DNA from: QHXM01 sp032160165 | GTDB lineage: Bacteria; Acidobacteriota; Blastocatellia; Pyrinomonadales; Pyrinomonadaceae | Direction of reading: 5' to 3' | DNA length: 64,000 nucleotides | NCBI GenBank assembly: GCA_032160165.1 | Contig: JAVHWA010000023.1 | Coordinates: forward strand, 29,622 to 93,621 | Shown: positions 26,528 to 34,790 of the stretch, in pieces | How positions within the stretch are numbered: the first letter of the stretch is position 1 | How the letters are laid out: each line of letters starts with the position of its first letter | Translations under genes and position numbers: made by a program | The notes under the pieces: generated by a model | The model's input: only the letters and a program-made list of their open reading frames with translations | Told to the model about the DNA's origin: nothing | Databases searched by the model: none

Positions 26528-27481
26528 TCAACCTATTATGCGTCGGGCTATCGCCCGCATTCTCCCTGGTATTCTTCGGAGTGTAGACTTTGAGGCAATT
26601 CGTTGACTTGGGTGCATGCCTACCTGTCTCTCTTCGGGCCATAGCTCGTCCAGTAAGCTTTCTTCAATTGGGACGGAATCCAGGTTTTGTCGTGTTCCTT
26701 TTACGGCCACGAGCGTGTCTTTGTCCGCCGACTGCGATAGCACAACAGGATTTTGACAGGTATAGACTGAGGTAAAGTCGGCGTGCGCCAGTAAATTGTA
26801 GAGCGAGGGTCGAGTAAACCAGAAACTCTTTACGTTATCGAGCGAAGCCCTGTTCGATCTTAGCCTTTCTTCTTTTGTGGACTTTGGTGAATGCTCCGGA
26901 TAACTCCAGCCGTGGTATTCCTGGCCCTCGAAGGTGTGAGATTTATTTGCCCTGATTCCAACATGCGTGTCAATGATCGCAACTCTTTCACAGACGTCCG
27001 ACATTCTCTGCACGAAATGAAAGACATCGGGAGCATCCAGGTGATACAAAATACCCAGACATAAAACTACATCGAACCGCCCGTACTTTTCGACGCTCAG
27101 ATTCCTGACGTCATCCTGCACAAATTTGATGTTGTCCAGGGCAAGGACCTTCCTGGCAAAACGTGCTTTCGCGATGTTGGCCTCTCTACCTTCTATGCTG
27201 GTGACCTCAGCTCCGCGACGCGCCAACTCTATTCCATAGAGGCCTTCCAAACAGGCAAGATCAAGCACACGAAGATTGTTTAATGGTTGATTGGTGATAT
27301 CTGAAATGATCTGAACGACACGCTGGACTCGGGCCCCCCGGTTTACCAGTTGTTCTTTAAACCTGGGGTGGTTGTGGTCAAACGTATAGATATCATCCGA
27401 CAAGAGCAGGTTGTGCCTTGTCCAGTCACCGTATTGCTCGACGATCTCTCGCCTTTCGATCTCAATTTGTTCAGGGTTCAT
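26528..27481 (-). CDS. Class I SAM-dependent methyltransferase
   Basis: A 317-residue methyltransferase. The N-terminal helical part contains YGDWTRHNLLLSDDIYTFDH. The Rossmann core has motif I VLDLACLEGLYGIELARRGA (about 72-91), motif II SIEGREANI and the catalytic-region phrase FDVVLCLGILYHLDAPDVF (about 138-156). The LEGLYGIEL version of motif I is typical of a family found next to glycan or tRNA-modification genes; a CmoB-like fold is possible, but the substrate cannot be inferred. The C-terminus is basic (RRIPGRMRAIARRIIG), perhaps for binding a polyanion or membrane. Confidence 0.85.
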   Translation of the reverse strand: MNPEQIEIERREIVEQYGDWTRHNLLLSDDIYTFDHNHPRFKEQLVNRGARVQRVVQIISDITNQPLNNLRVLDLACLEGLYGIELARRGAEVTSIEGREANIAKARFARKVLALDNIKFVQDDVRNLSVEKYGRFDVVLCLGILYHLDAPDVFHFVQRMSDVCERVAIIDTHVGIRANKSHTFEGQEYHGWSYPEHSPKSTKEERLRSNRASLDNVKSFWFTRPSLYNLLAHADFTSVYTCQNPVVLSQSADKDTLVAVKGTRQNLDSVPIEESLLDELWPEERQVGMHPSQRIASKSTLRRIPGRMRAIARRIIG

Positions 27482-27517
27482 GACAAAGGTTCAGAGCAGT
27501 TTGAGGAGCACTGCTTC

Positions 27518-27687
27518 TCATTCTCACCGGTCTTCAGACCGGTGACCACACCGCCCGCGATGCCGGGAAACCGTTTCAACGGTTTTCCCGCATGCGCTGG
27601 GTCAGCCCCGCTGAGAGAAACCGTTGAAACGGTTTCTCGTTTTGAATAATCAGCTATTCGCCCGGCTGAAGCCGGGCGAGAATGAGA
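27518..27687. repeat. Composite array of four self-complementary mini-hairpins
   Basis: Between the methyltransferase start and the island lie four hairpins whose loops are TTCA or TGAA: caccggtcTTCAgaccggtg (27525-27544), gaaaccgTTTCAacggttttc-like (about 27567-27587), gagaaaccgtTGAAacggtt (about 27615) and cgcccggcTGAAgccgggcg (27659-27678). Outer words ctcattctc and gagaatgag (about 27518 and 27679) pair around the whole set. Several could act as terminators. Confidence 0.75.
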
Positions 27688-27699
27688 GGCGAGATGATC

Positions 27700-27948
27700 T
27701 CAGCGTGTGGACCGCTTCAGTATATCTTGGTCAGGAGCGCTGACGCGATTACCCTGGCCGTTCCTTCCCTCGTTTGTTTCTCGCTCGAGGACACCGATGA
27801 ATGCGTCAAGCCTGTTCATCGTGTGGTTGTGGGTATCCAGCATCGCTGCCATCGCTTCGTCTACGCGAGTTTGCGCGCGTGCCATTTGACCTTTGGCGAG
27901 TGCCATCTCAGCTATATTCCGTTCAAGTCGAGAACGTTCCTCGTCCAT
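27700..27948 (-). CDS. Small predicted coiled-coil protein
   Basis: Unknown, 82 residues. Mostly one long amphipathic helix (MDEERSRLERNIAEMALAKG, then ARAQTRVDEAMAAMLDTHNH) and a polar C-terminus. AAGGG lies four bases before ATG 27948 on the reverse strand. It is the last gene of the AT-richer island on this strand, downstream of the nuclease genes but separated by 140 bases. A real gene is plausible but not proven. Confidence 0.45.
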   Translation of the reverse strand: MDEERSRLERNIAEMALAKGQMARAQTRVDEAMAAMLDTHNHTMNRLDAFIGVLERETNEGRNGQGNRVSAPDQDILKRSTR

Positions 27949-28087
27949 CACCCTTGATCCCTCATGCCGTGTCGCGACAGCGCTTCGATACTACGGTGGG
28001 AGACACGTCGTCCACGATCCGGTCGAAGGCGTTAGGGGGCGCTTTCGTAGATTTCAAGAACATGAAGAGCGAACAATTCAAACTATC

Positions 28088-28393
28088 CTAAATGATCTTC
28101 TTTTCATTAGACCAGCCTCCGCTTCCAGCAGAGACATCCCTGTGTTCGCGAGAATACTCAAAGCGAAATATGACGCGCCCACGATACTCGTCGTCCTCCT
28201 CATGCATTCTATATCCCAGAATTTTACCACCGAAGAACGATGATTCTTTTTGCTTTTTGTGGAAGTAGATGTCACCACCTAACAACGATTGAGCAGTCTG
28301 CGGGGGAACACCCCAGAAGCCACTCTCGCAAATCCGGCCTTCCAGTTTCTGGACATATCCTATCCGCTCAATGAGGTGAATTTGTCGACTCAT
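28088..28393 (-). CDS. Small hypothetical protein of the nuclease island
   Basis: Unknown, 101 residues, no family recognised. It starts MSRQIHLIERIGYVQKLEGR and continues with alternating hydrophobic/aromatic strands (GGDIYFHKKQKESSFFGGKI, RGRVIFRFEYSREHRD), suggesting a small beta-rich domain. It lies 28 bases after the HNH-like gene on the same strand and shares its lower GC and codon use, so the three genes probably form one transcript. A partner, inhibitor or specificity protein for the nucleases is conceivable; that is speculation. Confidence 0.6.
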   Translation of the reverse strand: MSRQIHLIERIGYVQKLEGRICESGFWGVPPQTAQSLLGGDIYFHKKQKESSFFGGKILGYRMHEEDDEYRGRVIFRFEYSREHRDVSAGSGGWSNEKKII

Positions 28394-28420
28394 ATGAGTT
28401 GTGATACCACGGCGAACCGA

Positions 28421-28767
28421 CTATGACCTTTGCTTCGTCCGCCTACCGAGATAGCTCCTAACTGGCGCAGCTACTGTTTGAGCATTGATGTTCTTCTCGA
28501 TGCAGTATCGGGTCATGAACCAGTCAGTTAACTTCTTCACACCGCGGCTCGAATTACAACATCCACAACAGAGCACGATATCATCCGCTTTCAATCCATC
28601 GCTCCAGCGAAACGGCCCGTTAAAATTTAGATGCTCGACCGTTGCGGAATCGCGCCGGTTTGTGGAGACGTAGGGAGAAATCATAGCTTTACGACAATAC
28701 ACGCACTCCTTGTCGCGCGATCTAATTTGTAACAGTACGTTGTCTGGAATTCCGAAGTTTTAGGCAT
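28421..28767 (-). pseudogene. HNH endonuclease, apparently frameshifted near its N-terminus
   Basis: The frame downstream of about 28745 encodes a compact HNH nuclease: PDNVLLQIRSRDKECVYCRK, then VEHLNFNGPFRW (first His) and DDIVLCCGCCNSSRGVKKL (Asn and second zinc pair). In that frame no ATG exists, and the only later start (GTG 28702) would cut off the first zinc cysteine. A good ATG at 28767 reads MPKTSEF in the neighbouring frame and joins the HNH frame if one C is added in ggaattcc (28746-28753). So one base is missing, either a true mutation or a sequencing/assembly error. The start lies 25 bases after the upstream nuclease gene. Confidence 0.7.
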
Positions 28768-28791
28768 GAGCACAAGAATGATGAAGCGGGA

Positions 28792-30279
28792 TTATTCTGG
28801 CGCATCCGCAGCTGAGTGTTGAATGGTGTCACGGCCATCCTCACCAGCAGCTTCGGGAAACGCCACAATGGTGCCATTTGCAGAAAAGATTGCTTCCCGA
28901 CACGCTCGAGCGAAGTCGTCATTTGGACAATACTTCAAATGAATTGCGGCTCGATAAAGATCAGGTGTGCGAACCAATGCAGTTCCACTTCGTTGCGCCG
29001 CAGTTATACACTTTTTGGTAAAAAACTCTTTCGGGCGAGCGTCTGGATCCTCAAGTCTATAGGCGTTGCCGAATAGCACTCCCTTTGCAAAAACTGTCAC
29101 CCCATCTTTTTCAAAATCCTCTTGGATATTCATTTCAAGTTGTCTTAACTTGTCTACGTTAACCTGTTTGTTATCCTTACCTTCTACCTCACCCAGGAAT
29201 CGTCCCTCCAGACTATCGAACACCGCGTCAAACTCAGACTCTGCATCTTTGAAAGGCTCGGAACTAAATCCAAGAATATTAAGTGCCTCATTAATTGCAT
29301 CTTCCAAGGGCGTCCCTTTCTCATAAAGAAGACGCTTCAGAGATTGTTCTTCCGAAATTTCGCTAGTCAAGACTAACTTATCTGCGAGAAGTTGTTCGAC
29401 ATCACTATCTAGTTTCAAAATCCTCTTCTGTAACTCACTCTCCTTAGGAGTGTGGAATTTGTTCTGATTAATCCAGCTAGGAGGAGGGCTTACAAAACTG
29501 CTGCGGCGTAAGGCGTCATCTATTGCTAAAATGGCCGCTAGAAATCTGTGACCAAATTTATCTTCTTCCTCTGTCCATTCAATTTCGTCCTCCCAATGAT
29601 AATCATCTGGTCCATTATCAAAGTCAGGGATAGGCGGGAGTAATACAAGATGGCCTTTGCCGTCGCCAAAAGCCAGAAGCGCTCCAACAATTTTGTCGCC
29701 TGACTTAGTCCTAATGAGCGGTTTGCAATTGTCACACTCCACATAGACCTCATAAGCAGATAGTGCTCCAAAGTCCTTCCAATAAGGTGATAGCAAATCT
29801 GCTTTTTCAGCTAATTTCATTTCGCGTCCTTCGCTGGCAACCACATCTATGAGAAGCGGTGGGAGCATTTGATACGTATCGTATTCATCGACCATCCTTG
29901 TCGTTTTCTGATTCCTGCCTGTGCCAGAATATTGTCGGCGACCCGAGTCGATCCAAACTTGATCTTTCTTTTTCAGAATAACAAAAACATTTTTCCCGGA
30001 CTGGACTATTAGTTGTAGCTGCGACCTCCAATGAGAAGCACAATCTTTCAAATTGAAAGAATTCGTTTCACTGAGACTTGGTTTACCTTGATAAGTACTC
30101 CCGTCAATTCCAAATTGATCTAAACTTGGACGAAAAATAATCACGTCGCCATCTAGTAACGAACGCTTGGATTCAAGCGAAATATACTCAGCAAGATTAC
30201 CTGGGACCCCATAACCGACTGATAAGACTATCTTACTCACCTTCTTCTGCTCCCATGCCCTTCCGATATATGCAGGCAT
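28792..30279 (-). CDS. Multidomain protein with C-terminal PD-(D/E)xK nuclease-like domain
   Basis: Function unknown, 495 residues. N-terminal alpha/beta region (about 14-235) with LDGDVIIFRPSLDQFG, WRSQLQLIVQSGKNVFVILK and GDGKGHLVLLPPIPDF. A helical linker follows (about 275-320, ELQKRILKLDSDVEQLLADK). The C-terminal domain (about 330-460) carries EFDAV...GEVEGKD, reading as Asp351 plus Glu366-x-Lys368 of a restriction-endonuclease fold, then KLRQLEMNIQEDF, KGVLFGNAYRL and LVRTPDLYRA. GTG 30240 (MSKIVLSV) is an alternative start with GGGAG upstream. AT-richer than its surroundings and followed by the HNH gene. A defence or DNA-repair role is inference. Confidence 0.75.
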   Translation of the reverse strand: MPAYIGRAWEQKKVSKIVLSVGYGVPGNLAEYISLESKRSLLDGDVIIFRPSLDQFGIDGSTYQGKPSLSETNSFNLKDCASHWRSQLQLIVQSGKNVFVILKKKDQVWIDSGRRQYSGTGRNQKTTRMVDEYDTYQMLPPLLIDVVASEGREMKLAEKADLLSPYWKDFGALSAYEVYVECDNCKPLIRTKSGDKIVGALLAFGDGKGHLVLLPPIPDFDNGPDDYHWEDEIEWTEEEDKFGHRFLAAILAIDDALRRSSFVSPPPSWINQNKFHTPKESELQKRILKLDSDVEQLLADKLVLTSEISEEQSLKRLLYEKGTPLEDAINEALNILGFSSEPFKDAESEFDAVFDSLEGRFLGEVEGKDNKQVNVDKLRQLEMNIQEDFEKDGVTVFAKGVLFGNAYRLEDPDARPKEFFTKKCITAAQRSGTALVRTPDLYRAAIHLKYCPNDDFARACREAIFSANGTIVAFPEAAGEDGRDTIQHSAADAPE

Positions 30280-30474
30280 CTAACCACTGATTGAGCCGCA
30301 GTCCGCAGTATAACGCTCCAAGCTGCATGATTAAACCGCACGATGCGGCTTAACGTCCCTCTCATACTTGCGGCGCGTGTGATGTTTTACTAAGCTGGAA
30401 TTCAATCGAAGACTGCTGTTAGCTGATGCGAAAGAAAAGGCACGACGAATAGCGCAGGCCGCGAGGTAAACTTC

Positions 30475-31914
30475 TTGTCGGATTCACTGTCGGATCTAGA
30501 GTCAGATAAATTCCGCGACGAGTGCGGCGTGTTCGGGATCTACGGACATCCGGAAGCCGCGCGTCTGACCTATCTGGGGCTTTACGCTTTGCAACATCGC
30601 GGACAGGAATCGTGCGGGATCGTCTCTTCCGACGGCGCGGAGCTTCGTTCCGAGCGCGCAATGGGTTTGGTCTCCGACGTCTTCAACCAGGCGAGGCTCG
30701 ATAGCTTACCCGGTGCAAGCGCGATCGGTCACGTTAGATACTCAACTGCGGGCGAAGTCTCAATCCGCGAAGCACAACCTTTTCTGGTAGCCTGCCAACA
30801 TGGACAGATCGCTGTCTGTCACAACGGCAACCTTCCTTTCGCCACTGAAGAACGCAAACGACTCGAGCTGGAAGGCGCGATCTTCTCGTCGACTTCGGAC
30901 ACGGAAGTAATACTTCACGGCGTCGCGCGCTCGCATGCACCAAGCGTGATTGAGGCTATTCCCGAAGTGCTGCGAGAGACCGAAGGCGCGTTCTCGATGT
31001 TGTTCCTGACTCCCGGAGCTCTGATCGCGATTCGCGATCCCCGCGGCTTTCGCCCGCTGGCACTGGGAAGGCTGGGCGACTCATGGGTGATCGCGTCCGA
31101 GACGTGCGCATTCGATTTGATCGACGCGCAATACGTCCGCGATGTCGAACCGGGCGAGATGATCGTCGTCGACCAGACCGGTCTTCACTCAACCCATCGG
31201 TTGCCCGAGCGCCCGCATTCGATGTGCATCTTCGAGCACGTCTATTTCGCGCGGCCCGATTCCGTTATCTACGGTGAATCGGTTAACGAGTCGCGGCATA
31301 AGATGGGAAAACGTCTGGCTATTGAGCATCCGGCAGACGCGGACATCGTCGTGCCCGTTCCGGATTCCGGCGTCGCCGCCGCCATAGGTTACGCGGCGCA
31401 AAGCGGAATCAATTATCGTCAGGGCCTGGTGCGCAATCATTACGTCGGGCGGACCTTCATCGAACCGAAGCAGAGCATTCGTTCGTTTGGCGTGAGAATA
31501 AAGCTCAATCCGGTTCGCAACCTGATCGAAGGGCGCCGCGTGGTATTGATAGATGACTCGATCGTTCGCGGAACTACTTCAAAAAAGATCGTGCAGATGG
31601 TGAGAGACGCGGGCGCGCGAGAGATTCATATGCGCATCAGCTGTCCGCCGACGGTCTCGCCATGCTTTTACGGGGTTGACACTCCATTCAAAAAAGACCT
31701 GATCGCTTCGCAGATGTCGATCGAAGAGATACGGCAGTTCATAGAAGCGGACAGTCTCGGCTATCTTTCGCTCGAGGGAATGCTCAACGCCACAGGCATC
31801 GCCGCGGATTCGTCATGCACCGCGTGTTGGACGTGTCGATATCCGACTCGCATTACACGCGAAGCTGAAACGCAGTGGGCACGTGAGCACGAGCCCGTGC
31901 CGTCGGGGAGTTAA
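30475..31914 (+). CDS. purF: Amidophosphoribosyltransferase
   Basis: First step of de novo purine synthesis: PRPP plus glutamine to phosphoribosylamine. The 479-residue precursor has a 16-residue propeptide before the N-terminal nucleophile Cys17 (RDECGVFGIYG), the glutaminase domain, and the PRPP loop VVLIDDSIVRGTTSKKIV (about 358). The C-terminal CTACWTC plus an internal Cys indicate the iron-sulfur, Bacillus-type enzyme. The start appears to be TTG 30475 with GAGG eight bases upstream. Its stop TAA is also the first part of a repeat (TAACCACAGAGG). purM and purN lie 1.7-2.9 kb downstream. Confidence 0.95.
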   Translation: MSDSLSDLESDKFRDECGVFGIYGHPEAARLTYLGLYALQHRGQESCGIVSSDGAELRSERAMGLVSDVFNQARLDSLPGASAIGHVRYSTAGEVSIREAQPFLVACQHGQIAVCHNGNLPFATEERKRLELEGAIFSSTSDTEVILHGVARSHAPSVIEAIPEVLRETEGAFSMLFLTPGALIAIRDPRGFRPLALGRLGDSWVIASETCAFDLIDAQYVRDVEPGEMIVVDQTGLHSTHRLPERPHSMCIFEHVYFARPDSVIYGESVNESRHKMGKRLAIEHPADADIVVPVPDSGVAAAIGYAAQSGINYRQGLVRNHYVGRTFIEPKQSIRSFGVRIKLNPVRNLIEGRRVVLIDDSIVRGTTSKKIVQMVRDAGAREIHMRISCPPTVSPCFYGVDTPFKKDLIASQMSIEEIRQFIEADSLGYLSLEGMLNATGIAADSSCTACWTCRYPTRITREAETQWAREHEPVPSGS

Positions 31915-32167
31915 CCACAGAGGACACAGAGTTGTTTGAATAGAAATACCGGGCTGGTCCTTGCCGAAGGTGATCCGGCACGTGACTTATCAGTTTGATT
32001 TTAAAGGCAGAGGTCTCAGAGGACGCAGAGAAACTCAATTGAATGAAGCCTTCGCCGCCCGTTTTGGGGGTCTGGGTTTCCGGCTCCGCAATTTCTGTTT
32101 TCCGCTGCGACCTCCGCGACCTCTGCGTTTAAAAACGACCTCGGTGCTCTCTGTGTCCCTGTGGTTC
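31912..32167. repeat. Large nested inverted repeat with AACCACAGAGGACACAGAG ends
   Basis: Outer arms aaccacagaggacacagag (31913-31931) and ctctgtgtccctgtggtt (about 32149-32166) pair with one gap. Inner arms near 31999-32033 (ttttaaaggcagaggtctca...) and 32098-32134 (...acctctgcgtttaaaa) also pair; here the unit is a 9-mer (GCGACCTCY). The element begins at the purF stop codon. A shorter copy follows the purN stop codon at 35421. Confidence 0.75.
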
Positions 32168-32210
32168 AATAGGACGCTGAACGATACTTACGATTGGAGA
32201 GGTGACCTGG

Positions 32211-33398
32211 GTGGCAACTAGAAAAGGTGGTGCTGGATGCGCGCTTGCCGTGCTGGCAGCGATTGCCGCCGTGGTCTTTGGTGTTAGCTATAAGTTCGGC
32301 CTGCTGTTTTGGAAGAAGGACGTCGTCCCGACGCCATCAGGCAAGGAACTTCAAATCCATGTGCTGGATGTCGGCCAGGGCGATTCCATTCTGATCATCT
32401 CACCCGAGGGCAAAGCCGCGCTCATAGACGCAGGCGACGAAAAGAACGGCCCCAAAGTAGTCGAAGCCCTGCGGCGTTACGGCGTTACTGAGATCGAATG
32501 TTTCATCGCCACCCATTATCACCCTGACCATATTGGTGGCGCCGCGTGGGTCCTCAATAACTTCAAAGTCAAACGGGTGTTTGAGAACGGCTCCCCGCCT
32601 CCCGAGGTATTACCCGCGAGCGCCCCTGCCACAACTCCGGCGAGCAATAAACCGGGCAAGAATCAACCGCCGCCGAAGCCGCAGCCCAGACGCGGAAGGG
32701 TCGTAGAGCTGCCGACGGTCAAGACCTACAACGATTTCAAGAATGCGGTAGACCAGAGCGGGGCAAAGTTTGAGAAAGCCGTTGCCGATCAAACCATAGA
32801 GCTGGGCGGCGGCGCGATTCTGACGATGCTCGGTCCGGTCTCGCCGCCGTTCACACGAGAACAGATTATTTCCAGTCGTAAAGGCAACGAGTCAAACGCC
32901 AACTCGATCGTGGCCCGGCTTGATTACGGAGAGTTCTCGATGCTGTTGCCCGGTGACGCGGAAGAGCCCACTGAAGATCGTCTGGTGGGACGTGAAGCGA
33001 ATCTTCGAGCAAGGATTTTGAAAGTGGCGCACCATGGATCGAAGTATGCGACTTCTGAAAACTTTCTCAAACGAGTTTTCCGACCCGACGACCCATCACC
33101 GAAGGTGGCGGTCATCTCGATGGCAGAGTTCAATCGATACGGCCATCCCGGCCAGGAGGTTCTCAATCGTCTGAAGGCCGCCGGCGTGACGGAGCTTTAT
33201 CGCACCGACCTGCAGGGCGAGATCACTATCACGACATCAGGCAGAGCAAAGAATGGCAAGCTCTTTGAGATCAAAGCGTCCAAGGAAACAAAGAGCGACT
33301 TGTGGGCCGGACGAGAGGGCACGAAGGACGACTCGTCGCGTTCCGGCTTTATTTCGTATGGCGACTTCGGGCCGCCGCCGAAACAACGGAAGAAGTAA
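32211..33398 (+). CDS. ComEC/Rec2-like metallo-beta-lactamase-fold hydrolase
   Basis: A membrane-anchored or secreted hydrolase of the kind that forms the C-terminal domain of ComEC, here as a stand-alone protein of 395 residues. An N-terminal helix (about 9-27, CALAVLAAIAAVVFGVSYK) is followed by the MBL domain: VLDVGQGDSILI, the metal motif THYHPDHIGG (HxHxDH), LLPGDAEEPTE, and VAHHGSKYATS with RYGHPG near the end. A Pro/Lys/Ala-rich insert lies at about 130-160. GGAGAGG is seven bases before GTG 32211; GTG 32202 is possible. Substrate unknown (nucleic acid or nucleotide is a family-based guess). Confidence 0.87.
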   Translation: MATRKGGAGCALAVLAAIAAVVFGVSYKFGLLFWKKDVVPTPSGKELQIHVLDVGQGDSILIISPEGKAALIDAGDEKNGPKVVEALRRYGVTEIECFIATHYHPDHIGGAAWVLNNFKVKRVFENGSPPPEVLPASAPATTPASNKPGKNQPPPKPQPRRGRVVELPTVKTYNDFKNAVDQSGAKFEKAVADQTIELGGGAILTMLGPVSPPFTREQIISSRKGNESNANSIVARLDYGEFSMLLPGDAEEPTEDRLVGREANLRARILKVAHHGSKYATSENFLKRVFRPDDPSPKVAVISMAEFNRYGHPGQEVLNRLKAAGVTELYRTDLQGEITITTSGRAKNGKLFEIKASKETKSDLWAGREGTKDDSSRSGFISYGDFGPPPKQRKK

Positions 33399-33592
33399 GT
33401 TTCGGGTTTAGAGTTTCGGGTTCAGAGTTTCGAGTTTCGAGTTTGCGACTGGGAGATTCGCCTAAAAGTGCCGAGCGTCAGGGCGCGAGGGAAATAAAAT
33501 CACGCTTCAGGAAAAACAGCGAAACTCGCGTTCACGAACTCGAAACTCGAAACTCTGAACTCGAAACACCGAACTCGCAACTCATCCAACAT
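33398..33592. repeat. GAAACTC heptad hairpin upstream of purM
   Basis: A 24-bp perfect inverted repeat (33420-33443 and 33537-33560, arm start gttcagagtttcgagtttcg) made of GTTTCGA-type heptads, with extra copies on both sides, loop about 93 bases. It begins at the stop codon of the hydrolase gene and runs to a few bases before the purM ATG at 33595. Same family as 19886-19956. Confidence 0.85.
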
Positions 33593-33594
33593 CA

Positions 33595-34629
33595 ATGACG
33601 AAACCAGTCTCATACTCCGATGCGGGTGTTTCGATCGACGCAGCAAACGTCGCCACAGCGAAGATCAGCCGGCTGGCCCGCGAGACCTTCAACCAGCGGA
33701 CCCTGTCGCAGATCGGCAGCTTCGGAGGGATGTTTGATGGCGCATTCCCCGAGCTGAAGCATCCCGTGCTGGTGGCGTCGGCCGACGGCGTAGGGACAAA
33801 GCTAAAGATAGCGTTCGCAACCAACACGCACGACAGCATCGGACGAGATCTCGTCAACCATTGCGTCAATGACATCCTCGTACAGGGCGCGCGCCCGCTC
33901 TTCTTCATGGACTACATTGCCACGGGCGTGCTCGCACCTGATGTGGTGGCGGCGATCGTCGAAGGGATCGCGAAGGGTTGCCGAGAGAACGGCTGTGTGC
34001 TTCTCGGGGGAGAGACCGCGGAGATGCCGGGCTTTTACGGTGACGGCGAATACGACGTGGCGGGCTTTATCGTCGGGGTCGTCGATCGAGAAAAGGTGAT
34101 TGACGGAGGGCGAATCGCTGCGGGAGATGTTGTGCTGGCGCTGCCCTCGCTTGGGCTTCACACAAACGGTTATTCACTCGCTCGCAAACTGTTTTTCGAT
34201 GTCGCCGGCTACGAAGTTGATTCGCATGTCGACACTCTGGAGATGAGCGTGGGGGCCGCGCTTCTTCAACGGCACAAGAGCTATCTTCCCGCGCTCGACG
34301 GCCTGCTCGACTCCGGAATCGTGAAAGGGCTCGCGCACATCACAGGCGGAGGATTGACAGATAACATCCCGCGAATATTGCCCGAAGGAACGAGCGTTGT
34401 AATCCAGCGCGATTCCTGGCCAGTGCTTCCGGTCTATGGATTGATGCAGAAGATCGGCAATGTCACGGACGCGGAGATGTATCGCACATTCAATATGGGT
34501 GTGGGGATGATTGTAGTCGCCGATACGAAGGATAAAGACACGATCAAATCTCATCTCGAAAGTGTGAACGAACCTGTCTACGAAATCGGACGGGTCAGCG
34601 AGGGCGCGGGCGAAGTCACGATCGAATAA
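33595..34629 (+). CDS. purM: Phosphoribosylformylglycinamidine cyclo-ligase
   Basis: AIR synthetase, fifth step of purine synthesis, ATP-dependent ring closure. The 344-residue protein shows the family opening SYSDAGVSIDAANVATAKIS, SADGVGTKLKIAFATNTHDS, the glycine-rich VLLGGETAEMPGFYGDGEYD and HITGGGLTDNIPRILPEG. Full length with no missing motif. No Shine-Dalgarno is visible because the 5' space is occupied by heptad repeats. Confidence 0.96.
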   Translation: MTKPVSYSDAGVSIDAANVATAKISRLARETFNQRTLSQIGSFGGMFDGAFPELKHPVLVASADGVGTKLKIAFATNTHDSIGRDLVNHCVNDILVQGARPLFFMDYIATGVLAPDVVAAIVEGIAKGCRENGCVLLGGETAEMPGFYGDGEYDVAGFIVGVVDREKVIDGGRIAAGDVVLALPSLGLHTNGYSLARKLFFDVAGYEVDSHVDTLEMSVGAALLQRHKSYLPALDGLLDSGIVKGLAHITGGGLTDNIPRILPEGTSVVIQRDSWPVLPVYGLMQKIGNVTDAEMYRTFNMGVGMIVVADTKDKDTIKSHLESVNEPVYEIGRVSEGAGEVTIE

Positions 34630-34634
34630 AACCC

Positions 34635-34780
34635 TGTCCAAGGTCCAAGGTCCAAAGTCCAAAGTCCAAAGTCAAAAACCGTTCAACGTTCAATGTTCAA
34701 CGATCAATGTTAGAAACAACGCTGAGATGAAAGGAACACCCCGCGCTTGACCTCGGACTTTGGACCTTGGACTTTGGACA
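34635..34780. repeat. Composite GTCCAAA/GTTCAAC heptad element, copy 2
   Basis: Left arm: five GTCCAAR heptads (34636-34676). Centre: ccgttcaacgttcaatgttc (about 34679-34698). Right arm: ttgacctcggactttggacc + ttggactttggac (34747-34779). Same module order as 21677-21843, in the space between purM and purN, ending about 11 bases before the purN ATG. Confidence 0.85.
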
Positions 34781-34790
34781 ATAGGGCCGC

